DNA of 64,000 nt from Putridiphycobacter roseus (GTDB lineage: Bacteria > Bacteroidota > Bacteroidia > Flavobacteriales_D > Crocinitomicaceae). Below the pieces are notes generated by a model. That model was not told the DNA's origin and did no database searches. It worked only from the letters and a program-made list of their open reading frames with translations. The DNA lies in NCBI RefSeq assembly GCF_003234935.1, contig NZ_QKSB01000006.1, positions 124,001 to 188,000 of the forward strand. Reading direction: 5' to 3'. Both the position numbers and the translations under genes were made by a program. Positions 25,063 to 33,645 of the stretch are shown here, in pieces. Every line of letters starts with the position of its first letter. The stretch's first letter is position 1.

Positions 25063-25503
25063 TTAAACAACCATCCCACTTTTTTGATATGGATAAGCGT
25101 TAAATGTACCCGTAGCAACCGCAATTAATTCTCCCGTTTTTTCAAGAATAATTTCCCCCTGCGCGATAATGATTCTTTTTCCTGCAGAAATTACCTTTCC
25201 GTTCCCAATCAATACATCTCCTAAAAACGCAGGTTTAAGATAATTAATTTTAAACTCTACTGTAGACACTAAGTTTAGGTTCTTCGCCGATTCAGTTAAC
25301 GCAGCCACCCCCATAATACCATCCATATAGCCAGCAATTAAACCACCATGTGAAGTAGTAGGTGTCGCTAAATGTTTTTGTTGTACCACTAATTTATACT
25401 TAATCTTACCAGCTTCATAGCTTAACAGTTCCATTCCATTTTCTCTACCAAACTGGTTCGTTTTCTGGTAAACCGCAATTAAATTATCAATAAATCCTTC
25501 CAT
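25063..25503 (-). CDS. PaaI-type hotdog thioesterase
   Basis: The protein has 146 residues. The hotdog-fold signature LATPTTSHGGLIAGYMDGIMGVAAL is present, with the usual HGG and the helix-located catalytic Asp, followed by INYLKPAFLGD. It hydrolyses acyl-CoA or hydroxyphenylacetyl-CoA-like thioesters; the substrate is unknown. The -7 element TACTTTTG (25509-25516) ends 5 nt before the ATG, predicting a leaderless message. Confidence 0.88.
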   Translation of the reverse strand: MEGFIDNLIAVYQKTNQFGRENGMELLSYEAGKIKYKLVVQQKHLATPTTSHGGLIAGYMDGIMGVAALTESAKNLNLVSTVEFKINYLKPAFLGDVLIGNGKVISAGKRIIIAQGEIILEKTGELIAVATGTFNAYPYQKSGMVV

Positions 25504-25508
25504 GTCCT

Positions 25509-25516
25509 CAAAAGTA
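25509..25516 (-). promoter_or_regulatory. -7 element (TACTTTTG) of the thioesterase gene
   Basis: It matches TAnnTTTG on the minus strand with 5 nt between it and the ATG at 25503. Confidence 0.5.
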
Positions 25517-25696
25517 TAAAATTACCTGACTGCATTCCTATTATATCCTTATTTATTAATGAAGACATACCTACTTTAGCAGGTCAATTAATCGACAACA
25601 TTCATTCGAACATCAAGGACTTTACACAGCATTTACCGCCAGAAATATGCCTGGATACAAATCGCATCCATCAAAAAATAAAAGCAAGTAAAATAT

Positions 25697-27049
25697 TTAA
25701 AGCATCACTTTTTTTGCAAAATCATTCAAATCAATCCCATTAAAATTACCCGAACTCATTAATAATAAGTTTGTCAATGGTTTCATTTCTTTCTCTAGCT
25801 GCTCAAATAGTACGGTAGAATCTGTAAACACAGTTACATTCTCTGTCCCAAAACCAAGTCTCACATCCTCGGCCGTTATTGGCGCTAATTTTTTATGCTT
25901 TACCACTTCTGGACTAAAATAAACATACGCCTTATCTGCTGCTGCCATAGCATTCTTATACTCTGGTAAAAAGGCTTTTTTTAAAGAAGAGAAGGTGTGT
26001 AATTCCATACAAGCAATTAATTTCCGTTCTGGAAACTGTTCTTTTACCGCTTGGGTGGTCGCTTTTAATTTTGAGGGGGAATGCGCAAAATCTTTGAAAA
26101 CAATTGTTTTATCATTCTCGGCAATAGTCTCTAATCTTTTAGCCGCCCCTTTAAAGCTTTGAATTGCATTAAAAAAATCATGATTACTCACACCAATTTC
26201 ATTTAAAATCAATCGCGCACCATTCATATTTTGTAGATTGTGGGCTCCAAAAACGTGCATAGGGTAAGCCTTTCCTTCAAATTCAACCACTGTTTTATTA
26301 TTAACAATCGTATAATTTAATGTATTATAAGGAATCGTTGTTGCCTGCTTTATCTCCCCTGCAATATTTTGTAAAACGGGATCCTTTTCGAAATAGATTA
26401 ATTTGCCATTTTCTTGTACATCCTCGGCAAATATTTTAAATTGCTCTACATAGTTCTCAAAGGTTGGAAATACATTTATATGGTCCCAAGCCACACCACT
26501 TAACAAAGCAATATTCGGCTTATACCAATGGAATTTAGGTCTTAAATCTAAAGGAGAAGATAGGTACTCATCTCCTTCAATCAACATATATTTTGCATCT
26601 GAAAATTGTACCATACAATCAAATCCATCTAATAAAGCGCCTACTAAAAAATCCGTCTTAATCTCCAAGTTTTGCATTACGTGAAGAATCATAGACGTGA
26701 TGGAAGTTTTACCATGGCTCCCCCCAATAACAATCCTAATTTGATCTTTCGATTGCTCATAAACGAACTCAGGGTAAGAATATATTTTCAATCCCATTTC
26801 TTGGGCTGCTAACAATTCTGGGTTATCTTTTCTAGCATGCATTCCTAGAATGATAGCATCCACACCTGGATGAATATTTTCAACGTTCCATCCCATTTTT
26901 TTAGGATAAATACCTTCCTTTTTCAAACGTGATTTCGAAGGTTCAAAAATTTCATCATCCGAACCTGTCACTTCTAACCCTTTACGCTTCAACGCCATGG
27001 CTAGATTGTGCATGGCACTACCCCCTATTGCAATAAAATGTACATGCAT
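25697..27049 (-). CDS. mpl: UDP-N-acetylmuramate:L-alanyl-gamma-D-glutamyl-meso-diaminopimelate ligase
   Basis: The protein has 450 residues. Mpl re-attaches the recycled murein tripeptide to UDP-MurNAc. It has a Mur-ligase layout: the N-terminal nucleotide-binding part (HFIAIGGSAMHNLA), the ATP loop (IGGSHGKTSITSM), SPLDLRPKFHWYKPNIALLSGVAWDH, and KDFAHSPSKLKAT at the start of the C-terminal domain. The start HVHFIAIGG distinguishes it from MurC. The length is normal. The start ATG is followed directly by the expected strand, so the start is well supported. Confidence 0.93.
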   Translation of the reverse strand: MHVHFIAIGGSAMHNLAMALKRKGLEVTGSDDEIFEPSKSRLKKEGIYPKKMGWNVENIHPGVDAIILGMHARKDNPELLAAQEMGLKIYSYPEFVYEQSKDQIRIVIGGSHGKTSITSMILHVMQNLEIKTDFLVGALLDGFDCMVQFSDAKYMLIEGDEYLSSPLDLRPKFHWYKPNIALLSGVAWDHINVFPTFENYVEQFKIFAEDVQENGKLIYFEKDPVLQNIAGEIKQATTIPYNTLNYTIVNNKTVVEFEGKAYPMHVFGAHNLQNMNGARLILNEIGVSNHDFFNAIQSFKGAAKRLETIAENDKTIVFKDFAHSPSKLKATTQAVKEQFPERKLIACMELHTFSSLKKAFLPEYKNAMAAADKAYVYFSPEVVKHKKLAPITAEDVRLGFGTENVTVFTDSTVLFEQLEKEMKPLTNLLLMSSGNFNGIDLNDFAKKVML

Positions 27050-27224
27050 ATTTTATATTTTTACGAATGTCTATAAAAAAATAAAAGTCTTGACAATTAT
27101 GTATGCTATTTTTAAACATTTACTTTTTAGTTGGAAGGGGCTTAATGGGTTAAAATGTTCAAAATTATCATAAAAGGGCCCAAATCTCAAAGATTTTTCG
27201 CATATTTGACAAAAGAATTTAGCT

Positions 27225-28076
27225 ATGAAATTACACCCAATTAACACGGGAAATTTTAAATTAGATGGCGGTGCAATGTTTGGAGTTGTGCCTAAAACCC
27301 TCTGGGAAAGAACTAATCCTGCGGACAATAATAACATGTGCTCTTGGAGCATGCGCTGTTTATTAATTGAAGATGGCGATCGTTTAATGTTAATTGACAC
27401 AGGTATTGGCGATAAACAATCTGAAAAATTTTTCAGTTATTACTACATGTTTGGTGATGACACTTTGCAAAAAAGTATAGAAGCTTTAGGTTTTGGTTTA
27501 GATCAAATTACAGATGTAATCCTTACCCATTTGCACTTTGACCATTGTGGTGGTGCAATTGCACGTAATAAAGATGGTAATTTTCGACCTATATTTAAAA
27601 ATGCTACCTTTTGGAGTAATGCCAATCATTGGAAATGGGCAACCGAACCCAATGCTAGAGAAAAAGCGTCCTTTTTAGCCGAAAATATAAATCCTATTCA
27701 GGAAAGTGGTCAATTAAAATTTATTGAAAGAACTGGAAAATTTGTCGAAAATTCATTTCCAGATATTAGCTTCCTTTTTGTGGATGGACATACAGAAAGT
27801 CAAATGATTCCGCACATTAAATACAAAGGGAAAACAATTGTATTTATGGCCGACCTTTTACCCAGTACTGGACATATTCCCTTGCCTTATGTAATGGGAT
27901 ATGATACTAGACCATTATTAACTTTGGATGAGAAAGAAATTTTCTTAAATAAAGCAGCGAATGAAAATTACATTTTATTTCTTGAGCACGACCACTTAAA
28001 TGAATGTTGCACCCTTAAACAAACCGAAAAAGGAGTGCGATTGGATCAAACATTTAAGCTAAGCGAAGCATTTTAA
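27225..28076 (+). CDS. MBL-fold metallohydrolase
   Basis: The protein has 283 residues. Zinc-binding motifs are complete: THLHFDHCGG (HxHxDH), VDGHTESQ, VFMADLLPS and FLEHDH near the C-terminus. The N-terminus (NTGNFKLDGGAMFGVVPKTLWER) matches the lactonase-like subgroup often annotated as quorum-quenching or generic metallohydrolase; the substrate is unknown. The gene ends 18 bases before the HU-CCDC81/SPOR gene, so the two may be co-transcribed. A near-consensus CATATTTG precedes it. Confidence 0.88.
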   Translation: MKLHPINTGNFKLDGGAMFGVVPKTLWERTNPADNNNMCSWSMRCLLIEDGDRLMLIDTGIGDKQSEKFFSYYYMFGDDTLQKSIEALGFGLDQITDVILTHLHFDHCGGAIARNKDGNFRPIFKNATFWSNANHWKWATEPNAREKASFLAENINPIQESGQLKFIERTGKFVENSFPDISFLFVDGHTESQMIPHIKYKGKTIVFMADLLPSTGHIPLPYVMGYDTRPLLTLDEKEIFLNKAANENYILFLEHDHLNECCTLKQTEKGVRLDQTFKLSEAF

Positions 28077-28094
28077 TTTCCCAAAAAAAACATT

Positions 28095-29846
28095 ATGAAT
28101 AAGTATATCATTGAATTATTAAAACACCAAAGTTCTCTTATCCTACCTGGTATAGGTGCCTTGATGGTAATCAATAAAAGAACAGGGGAAATTAAATTTA
28201 ATCCCCATTTAACATTCAATGATGGTGCTTTAGCAGATTACATTGCACAGGAAGACAATATCGACAAAACAGAAGCCCAAAACAAAGTCGCTAAATTTAC
28301 CAGAGACATTAAGGCTAAGTTAGACAAAGGAGAATCGTACGATATTTTTGAATTTGGTAATATTTTTAAAAATGCCAATGGCGAGATTAGCTTTGAAATG
28401 GCAGCTACCAAGGAAACACCGGAAACTAACAAAAGCGAAAAGATTGCTAAAGTGATGGATGAGGTAAAAGAAACCACCGAGAAATTAGTCCAAAAAAGTA
28501 CGGATAAAACAAAAGAAATTGTAAAATCGGTAGATAAAGTTACTGAAGAGACAAAAGAAGTTGCTGCTAAAATTGGTAAGGATTTAAAGGCTGCAAAAAA
28601 TACTTTTGTTGCCAAAGAGGAAATAAAGGATAAAAATATTGTTCCCAAGATTGTACAACCCTCAAAAAGCAAAATAGACAATAAAATACCAATTGCAGAG
28701 GCATCCGTAAAAATTAAAGAAACAGTTGAAAACACTTTAGAAACTGAAAAAAAGAAAAGAAAACTGTGGCCTATACTATTACTTTTACTGATTGGCTTAG
28801 GGGTTGCAGGATATTTCTACCAAAACAAAATCAAATCTTTTTTAGGTTTAGACAAGCAAAATACTTTAAATAATGTAAATAATTATCCAGATGCAGACCA
28901 GGATGGTATTCCTGATTTTGCAGACATAGACATCACCAAAGGAACAGATGCAGATGGAGATGGAATTGATGATTTAGCAGACTTGGATTACTCTAAGGGA
29001 AAAGATGCAGATGGAGATGGTATAGATGATGCTTTTGCAGCATTAGCCATGGCGCCAATTCAAAAAGAATTTGATCCACTTGAAATGCTAGATGAAGACG
29101 AAGATGGTATTCCTGACTTTGCAGATGTAGACATCACCATGGGGACAGATGAAAACCATAATGGAATTGATGATAATTTTGACGCTGCGATAATAAAAGG
29201 TACAGATATCGACAAAGATTGCATTGTAGATAGTTTAAAAAACATAGCCTTATTGAATCAAATTAATGCAAACTTTAAAGACAGTGATAATAACGGCATA
29301 CCTGATTTTGCAGATGTAAATGAAACAGGCGGACCAGATGTAAATGAAAACGGAATTGACGACATGTACGAGTCTGTAGACCGAGATATTAATAATGACG
29401 GAATCCATGATTCTATTCAAATGGCCATGGTAGCCACAGATCATATCTCTCCTGCCGAGGAACCTGTTCTAGAAAACAATACTGCAACGGACCAGCTAGA
29501 AGAATCAGTAGGATTAAAGGATGAGATTATTGCAGATGAACAAGCCATGGAAGAGATAGAAAAGGAAGTAGTAAAGGTAGAAGCTGTTAAAAAACCAAAG
29601 ACAACCAGTACTGGCTATACCGCCAAAGGAAACTACCATGCAATTGGAGGAGCTTTTGAAGAAAAATCAAATGCTGAAAACTATACTGAAACCATGAAAA
29701 ATAAAGGCTACACGGCACTAATTGTAGGACGTTTTGACGGCTTGTATTTGGTTTCAATCAAACAGTACAATTCTTTAAATGAAGCTACAACAAACTTATC
29801 GGATATTCGATCTGCCGCTAGTAGTGCTTGGATTTTTAAACATTAA
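28095..29846 (+). CDS. HU-CCDC81/calcium-type repeat/SPOR domain membrane protein
   Basis: The protein has 583 residues. The N-terminus (1-115, IIELLKHQSSLILPGIGALMV) is the bacterial HU-CCDC81 domain that precedes a membrane helix in Bacteroidota SPOR proteins. A Lys/Glu-rich linker (about 115-220), a membrane helix (about 225-243) and five or six thrombospondin-3-like repeats (about 264-440, DADGDGIDDLADLD pattern) follow. The C-terminus (about 505-583) is a SPOR domain (YHAIGGAFEEKSNAENYTE). This arrangement puts the HU-CCDC81 part in the cytoplasm and the SPOR part on septal peptidoglycan, with a Ca-binding spacer between. A role in cell division or wall sensing is inferred. Confidence 0.85.
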   Translation: MNKYIIELLKHQSSLILPGIGALMVINKRTGEIKFNPHLTFNDGALADYIAQEDNIDKTEAQNKVAKFTRDIKAKLDKGESYDIFEFGNIFKNANGEISFEMAATKETPETNKSEKIAKVMDEVKETTEKLVQKSTDKTKEIVKSVDKVTEETKEVAAKIGKDLKAAKNTFVAKEEIKDKNIVPKIVQPSKSKIDNKIPIAEASVKIKETVENTLETEKKKRKLWPILLLLLIGLGVAGYFYQNKIKSFLGLDKQNTLNNVNNYPDADQDGIPDFADIDITKGTDADGDGIDDLADLDYSKGKDADGDGIDDAFAALAMAPIQKEFDPLEMLDEDEDGIPDFADVDITMGTDENHNGIDDNFDAAIIKGTDIDKDCIVDSLKNIALLNQINANFKDSDNNGIPDFADVNETGGPDVNENGIDDMYESVDRDINNDGIHDSIQMAMVATDHISPAEEPVLENNTATDQLEESVGLKDEIIADEQAMEEIEKEVVKVEAVKKPKTTSTGYTAKGNYHAIGGAFEEKSNAENYTETMKNKGYTALIVGRFDGLYLVSIKQYNSLNEATTNLSDIRSAASSAWIFKH

Positions 29847-29866
29847 GTTATTTTAATTGATTTGTA

Positions 29867-30424
29867 ATGGAGGAATTTCCGACCATAAAAACTAAACGAC
29901 TGTTTTTAAGACGAATTACTTTAAGTGATTTGACGGAATTACAACAAATAGTCAATAATAAAAACATTACCGATCAGTTACTAAATTTCAATTACCCATA
30001 CACAAAAGAGGATGCGCTTAAGCGGTTTCATTTTGTGTGGGATGGTTTTCAAGAAAACATAAGATATGTATTTTTAATAACGGATTTAAATACTGACGGG
30101 TTACTGGGGGAAATTGGTTTACACATAGATTCAGCCAATAATCATGCAGAAATTGGCTATTGGGTAGCGGAGGATAACTGGGGGAAAGGCATTGCAAAAG
30201 AAGCCACAAAGGCCATTTTAAAATTTGGTTTTGAAACCTTAAAACTGCACAAAATTTTTGCCACACACTTCACCACAAATCCAGTTTCCGGTGGTGTATT
30301 AATCGCCAATAAAATGATAAAAGAAGGCGTATTAAAAGACCATTATCTTACGCCAACAGGTTATCAATCGGTAATACAATATCGGCTTACCAAAACAGAA
30401 TACGATAGCCTTTCATCTATCTAA
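29867..30424 (+). CDS. GNAT-family N-acetyltransferase (RimJ/RimL type)
   Basis: The protein has 185 residues. IKTKRLFLRRITLSDLTELQ, AEIGYWVAEDNWGKGIAKEATKAILKFGF and HKIFATHFTTNPVSG are the standard RimJ/RimL-like motifs, including the acetyl-CoA pyrophosphate loop (GKGIAKEA). It probably acetylates a protein N-terminus or small amine; the target is unknown. It starts 20 bases after the SPOR gene and may be transcribed with it. Confidence 0.9.
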   Translation: MEEFPTIKTKRLFLRRITLSDLTELQQIVNNKNITDQLLNFNYPYTKEDALKRFHFVWDGFQENIRYVFLITDLNTDGLLGEIGLHIDSANNHAEIGYWVAEDNWGKGIAKEATKAILKFGFETLKLHKIFATHFTTNPVSGGVLIANKMIKEGVLKDHYLTPTGYQSVIQYRLTKTEYDSLSSI

Positions 30425-30445
30425 ATTAATCCTATCAAATTGATG

Positions 30446-30484
30446 CGTACTTATTTCGTATCCCTACCTTAAAAACGTACTTAT
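30446..30484 (+). repeat. Direct repeat CGTACTTAT, two copies 30 bp apart
   Basis: The copies at 30446-30454 and 30476-30484 end 12 bases before the -7 element TATATTTG (30497-30504) of the methyltransferase gene. The spacing is about three helical turns. They are possible binding sites for an activator; the factor is unknown. Confidence 0.4.
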
Positions 30485-30496
30485 GCACGAAGTTTA

Positions 30497-30504
30497 TATA
30501 TTTG
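30497..30504 (+). promoter_or_regulatory. -7 element (TATATTTG) of the methyltransferase gene
   Basis: It matches TAnnTTTG, 23 nt before the ATG at 30528. Confidence 0.5.
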
Positions 30505-30527
30505 TTGCTTAAGAATTCATATACCCT

Positions 30528-31370
30528 ATGTTCACTACAAAAGAAGTTGCAAGTTATTATGATACTACCCTCATCCATTATCGGCAATGGTGGGGATTAA
30601 AAAAGAACCTGTCTTTACATTACGGCTTATGGACAAAAGGTATTTCTTCTTTTTCGGAAGCATTAGCAAATACGAACAAGGTATTATTAAGCCACACTAA
30701 TATCGATTCAAAAAGCAAAGTGCTTGACGCTGGTTGCGGCGTAGGTGGTGCAGCTATATATATCCACCAAAAAACCCAAGCAAGTATCACAGGACTTACT
30801 TTGAGTAAAAAACAAATTGAATTTGCCATGGCAGCTGCTCAGGAAAAAAACATAGTAGATGCTGTCAATTTTTTAGAAATGGACTTTACCTATACCACTT
30901 TTCCTTCCGAGACTTTTGATGTGGTATGGGCCTGTGAAAGTATTTGTAATGCTATAAATAAAGCAGCTTTTATCCAAGAAGCTTATCGCTTACTCAAACC
31001 AGGAGGACAACTTATCATGTGTGATTTTTATAAAAAATCACAGCAACAAAAAGACCGTAAAGCTTACATGAAAAAATGGGGCGATACTTGGGGAGTACCT
31101 CAATTTGAAACTGTTCAATTTTTTAAAAGTGAAATGCTCAACAAGGGCTTTAACCGCATCAAAACATTTGACCATACCAGTGACATTAAAAAAAGTGCTA
31201 AAAAGCTATACCGTGCCGCATTACTTGGTGCGCTTCCATCTATGCTATATAATGTTACCCACCCAAAAGTCTCCTACTTTGCAAAAAACCACTATAAATG
31301 TGGCTATTACCAATACAAAGCCCTACAAGAAAACTTATGGGAATACCAAATCATAACGGGATATAAATAA
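30528..31370 (+). CDS. SAM-dependent methyltransferase (UbiE/cyclopropane-synthase-like)
   Basis: The protein has 280 residues. Motif I is VLDAGCGVGGAAIY (about residues 64-77), followed by GLTLSKKQIEFA and FDVVWACESICNAINKAAFIQEAYRLLKPGG, the pattern of small-molecule C/N/O-methyltransferases related to cyclopropane-fatty-acid and tocopherol enzymes. The N-terminal YDTTLIHYRQWWG helix may cap the active site. The substrate is unknown. It is a single gene with its own promoter and two upstream direct repeats, and it ends convergent to the ABC exporter gene. Confidence 0.85.
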   Translation: MFTTKEVASYYDTTLIHYRQWWGLKKNLSLHYGLWTKGISSFSEALANTNKVLLSHTNIDSKSKVLDAGCGVGGAAIYIHQKTQASITGLTLSKKQIEFAMAAAQEKNIVDAVNFLEMDFTYTTFPSETFDVVWACESICNAINKAAFIQEAYRLLKPGGQLIMCDFYKKSQQQKDRKAYMKKWGDTWGVPQFETVQFFKSEMLNKGFNRIKTFDHTSDIKKSAKKLYRAALLGALPSMLYNVTHPKVSYFAKNHYKCGYYQYKALQENLWEYQIITGYK

Positions 31371-31380
31371 ATAAAATGCT

Positions 31381-33177
31381 TTAAACCTGTGTATTGTTTA
31401 ATTGATAATACATTCCTGTTTTATCAGCAATCAAATCCTCATGTTTACCCTTTTGTTTAACCTGACCATTTTCTAAGACTAAAATGGTATCGGCATTTTT
31501 AATGGTAGATAAACGGTGTGCAATGACGATAGATGTTCTATCTTTCATTAATTTCTCTAGCGCATCTTGCACCAACTTTTCAGATTCCGTATCCAATGCA
31601 CTGGTCGCCTCATCAAGTATCAAAAGTTTAGGGTTTTTAAGCACAGCTCTCGCAATGGCAATTCTTTGTTTTTGTCCGCCTGAAAGTTGAATTCCTCTAT
31701 CCCCTACTTCCGTATCAAACTGTTCTGGAAAACCTAAAATAAACGATAATGCATTGGCTTGTTTAGCTGCAGCTTCTATTTCTTCATTGCTTGCATTCAA
31801 ATTACCATATGCAATGTTCGCTCTTATACTACCACTAAACAAAATTACTTCCTGCGGTACAATCGCTATTTGAGATCGAATACTTTCACTTGAAAATTTA
31901 GAAATATCATTACCATCAAAAGTGATTGCCCCACCACTTAATGGGTAATATTTTAGTAATAAATTAGAAATAGTTGTCTTACCAGCTCCTGAACTCCCCA
32001 CTAAAGCAATCGTTTGTCCATGTGTCACCTCAAAAGTCACCCCTTTAAGCACTTCCACATCTGGACGAGAAGGATAGGAGAATTTCACCGCATTAAAAGC
32101 AACATTACCACTAAAATCATCTAAAGCAGGTTTATTTGCATCTACTTCTTCTTCTTCATGTACTAAAGTCATTAAATATTCAGAAGCACCAATGGCTTTT
32201 TGAATTTTCGCATATAAATCAGGTAATGAAGCGAAGGAAGCACCAACAAAAATAGTATACAAAACAAAAGCGTAAAACTCTTCATTAGAAATAGAAGTAG
32301 GTACCATTCCTTTTGCTTTCCATATAATAAATACAATTGCACCAAATAAAGCAAAGACAATAAAAGAAACAAAAGCCCCTCTTAATCTCCCATTCTTCAT
32401 ACTTAACTTTGCTACTTTATTTACTTTTTCTTCATATCTATTATACTCATAGTTTTCATTTGTAAAAGATTTCACATTGTAAATTCCCATCAATGTTTCT
32501 TCTAGTATCGCATTTGATTTTGCGGATGCATCTTGGGCCTTTTTTGAAAGTTGTTTTACTTTTCTACCAAACAAAACTGCGACAATTGCAACAAAAGGAA
32601 CAACCGCTAACATCCATAATGCCAATTGCCATGAAGCAAAAAGTATAAAACCTACCCCCAAAATAATGGTGATAAATTGTCGGAAAAATTCTGCAATGGT
32701 TGTATTCAAGGTTTCTTGCAATAAGTTGATATCTGTTGCAATTCTAGAGGTTAACTCCCCAACTTTATTTCTGTTAAAAAAATCGATAGGTAGGTGCAGT
32801 AATTTTTTTACTGTCGTTGTTTTAATATCTTTTAAAGTTTTCTCAGTGACATTAGAGAATATAACCACTCGGAAAAATGAAAAAATAGCTTGGAATGTAA
32901 AAACAATAAACATTAAAATAAAAATACCATTGGTATTTAAAGAAGACAAATCGAGACTTGGCATACTGGTTAAAGCAGGGTTTGTATTATCTTTCCCTAA
33001 TAACTGTCCCATTAACAAAGGAAACAACATAGCGGTTACGCTTGACAATAATAGGAATATCCAACCTACTGTATATATACCTCTATAAGGCTTTAAATAA
33101 GATAAGAAGTTTTTAGCTTGCTTGTAAGATTCCGGGGATAATTTAATTTTTTCAGTTTTTTTATTGCGTCCAAGCAT
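31381..33177 (-). CDS. ABC exporter, MsbA-like half-transporter (fused permease and ATPase)
   Basis: The protein has 598 residues. The six-helix permease domain (about 30-320) is followed by the ATPase (about 350-598) with Walker A GSSGAGKTT, signature LSGGQKQRIAIA and Walker B LLILDEATSALD. It works as a homodimer or heterodimer. MsbA-type members flip lipid A core or other lipids, but the substrate cannot be assigned from sequence. It has its own promoter (TATTTTTG, 33195-33202), 107 bases from the divergent rpmH promoter region. Confidence 0.9.
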   Translation of the reverse strand: MLGRNKKTEKIKLSPESYKQAKNFLSYLKPYRGIYTVGWIFLLLSSVTAMLFPLLMGQLLGKDNTNPALTSMPSLDLSSLNTNGIFILMFIVFTFQAIFSFFRVVIFSNVTEKTLKDIKTTTVKKLLHLPIDFFNRNKVGELTSRIATDINLLQETLNTTIAEFFRQFITIILGVGFILFASWQLALWMLAVVPFVAIVAVLFGRKVKQLSKKAQDASAKSNAILEETLMGIYNVKSFTNENYEYNRYEEKVNKVAKLSMKNGRLRGAFVSFIVFALFGAIVFIIWKAKGMVPTSISNEEFYAFVLYTIFVGASFASLPDLYAKIQKAIGASEYLMTLVHEEEEVDANKPALDDFSGNVAFNAVKFSYPSRPDVEVLKGVTFEVTHGQTIALVGSSGAGKTTISNLLLKYYPLSGGAITFDGNDISKFSSESIRSQIAIVPQEVILFSGSIRANIAYGNLNASNEEIEAAAKQANALSFILGFPEQFDTEVGDRGIQLSGGQKQRIAIARAVLKNPKLLILDEATSALDTESEKLVQDALEKLMKDRTSIVIAHRLSTIKNADTILVLENGQVKQKGKHEDLIADKTGMYYQLNNTQV

Positions 33178-33194
33178 AATTTATTAGTTTTGCA

Positions 33195-33202
33195 CAAAAA
33201 TA
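33195..33202 (-). promoter_or_regulatory. -7 element (TATTTTTG) of the ABC exporter gene
   Basis: It matches TAnnTTTG on the minus strand, 17 nt before the ATG at 33177. Confidence 0.5.
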
Positions 33203-33253
33203 CATGGAATTCTAAAGTAGAATAATAAAAATGTATTTTTTTTTGGATAATGC

Positions 33254-33283
33254 TTTGATGTAAATGATTTTTATATATCTTTG
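33254..33283 (+). promoter_or_regulatory. Promoter of rpmH (TTTG -33 and TATCTTTG -7)
   Basis: TTTG (33254-33257), an 18-nt spacer, and TATCTTTG (33276-33283) fit the Bacteroidota -33/-7 promoter. Together with the strong downstream terminator it delimits a transcript of about 260 nt. The leader before the ATG at 33336 is about 47 nt. Confidence 0.7.
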
Positions 33284-33335
33284 CAGTCCGAATTAGGAAA
33301 ATAAAATTAAAAATACATTATAAAACGCTTTAGAA

Positions 33336-33497
33336 ATGAGTAAAAGAACGTTTCAACCATCATTAAGAAAAAGAAGAAACAAACATGGTTTCAGAACAAG
33401 AATGGCTACAAAAAATGGTAGAGCCGTTATAAAAGCAAGAAGAAGAAAAGGTAGAAAAAAATTATCTATATCTTCTGAAAGATTAGCTAAGCGTTAA
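33336..33497 (+). CDS. rpmH: 50S ribosomal protein L34
   Basis: The protein has 53 residues. It starts [20 protein letters not shown] and continues [20 protein letters not shown], the near-invariant L34 sequence; it is highly basic. It binds 23S rRNA in the large subunit. It is a monocistronic unit with its own strong promoter and terminator. In many bacteria rpmH neighbours dnaA and rnpA near the origin, but neither is visible here. Confidence 0.97.
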   Translation: MSKRTFQPSLRKRRNKHGFRTRMATKNGRAVIKARRRKGRKKLSISSERLAKR

Positions 33498-33517
33498 TAA
33501 ATAACAACTTTTTATAT

Positions 33518-33552
33518 AAAAGCCCTGACTATATTGTCAGGGCTTTTTTTTT
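33518..33552 (+). terminator. Intrinsic terminator of rpmH
   Basis: AAAAGCCCTGAC (33518-33529) pairs with GTCAGGGCTTTT (33536-33547) across a 6-nt loop and runs into a T stretch to 33552. Confidence 0.9.
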
Positions 33553-33611
33553 GCTTAAATTTAACAGGCAATTAAAAGGAGAATGAGTATATAATATAAA
33601 AATTAAACTTT

Positions 33612-33619
33612 TATATTTG
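33612..33619 (+). promoter_or_regulatory. -7 element (TATATTTG) of the pdhA-pdhC operon
   Basis: It matches TAnnTTTG, 26 nt before the pdhA ATG at 33646. Confidence 0.6.
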
Positions 33620-33645
33620 TCAACAGCAAAATTAAATAGATTGTT

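Noticed and set aside
28238..28735. A 165-codon minus-strand open frame
   Set aside because: It is antisense to the Lys/Glu-rich linker of the HU-CCDC81/SPOR protein; biased composition creates the open frame.
32666..33088. A 140-codon plus-strand open frame
   Set aside because: It is antisense to the ABC exporter permease domain; a shadow of that gene.
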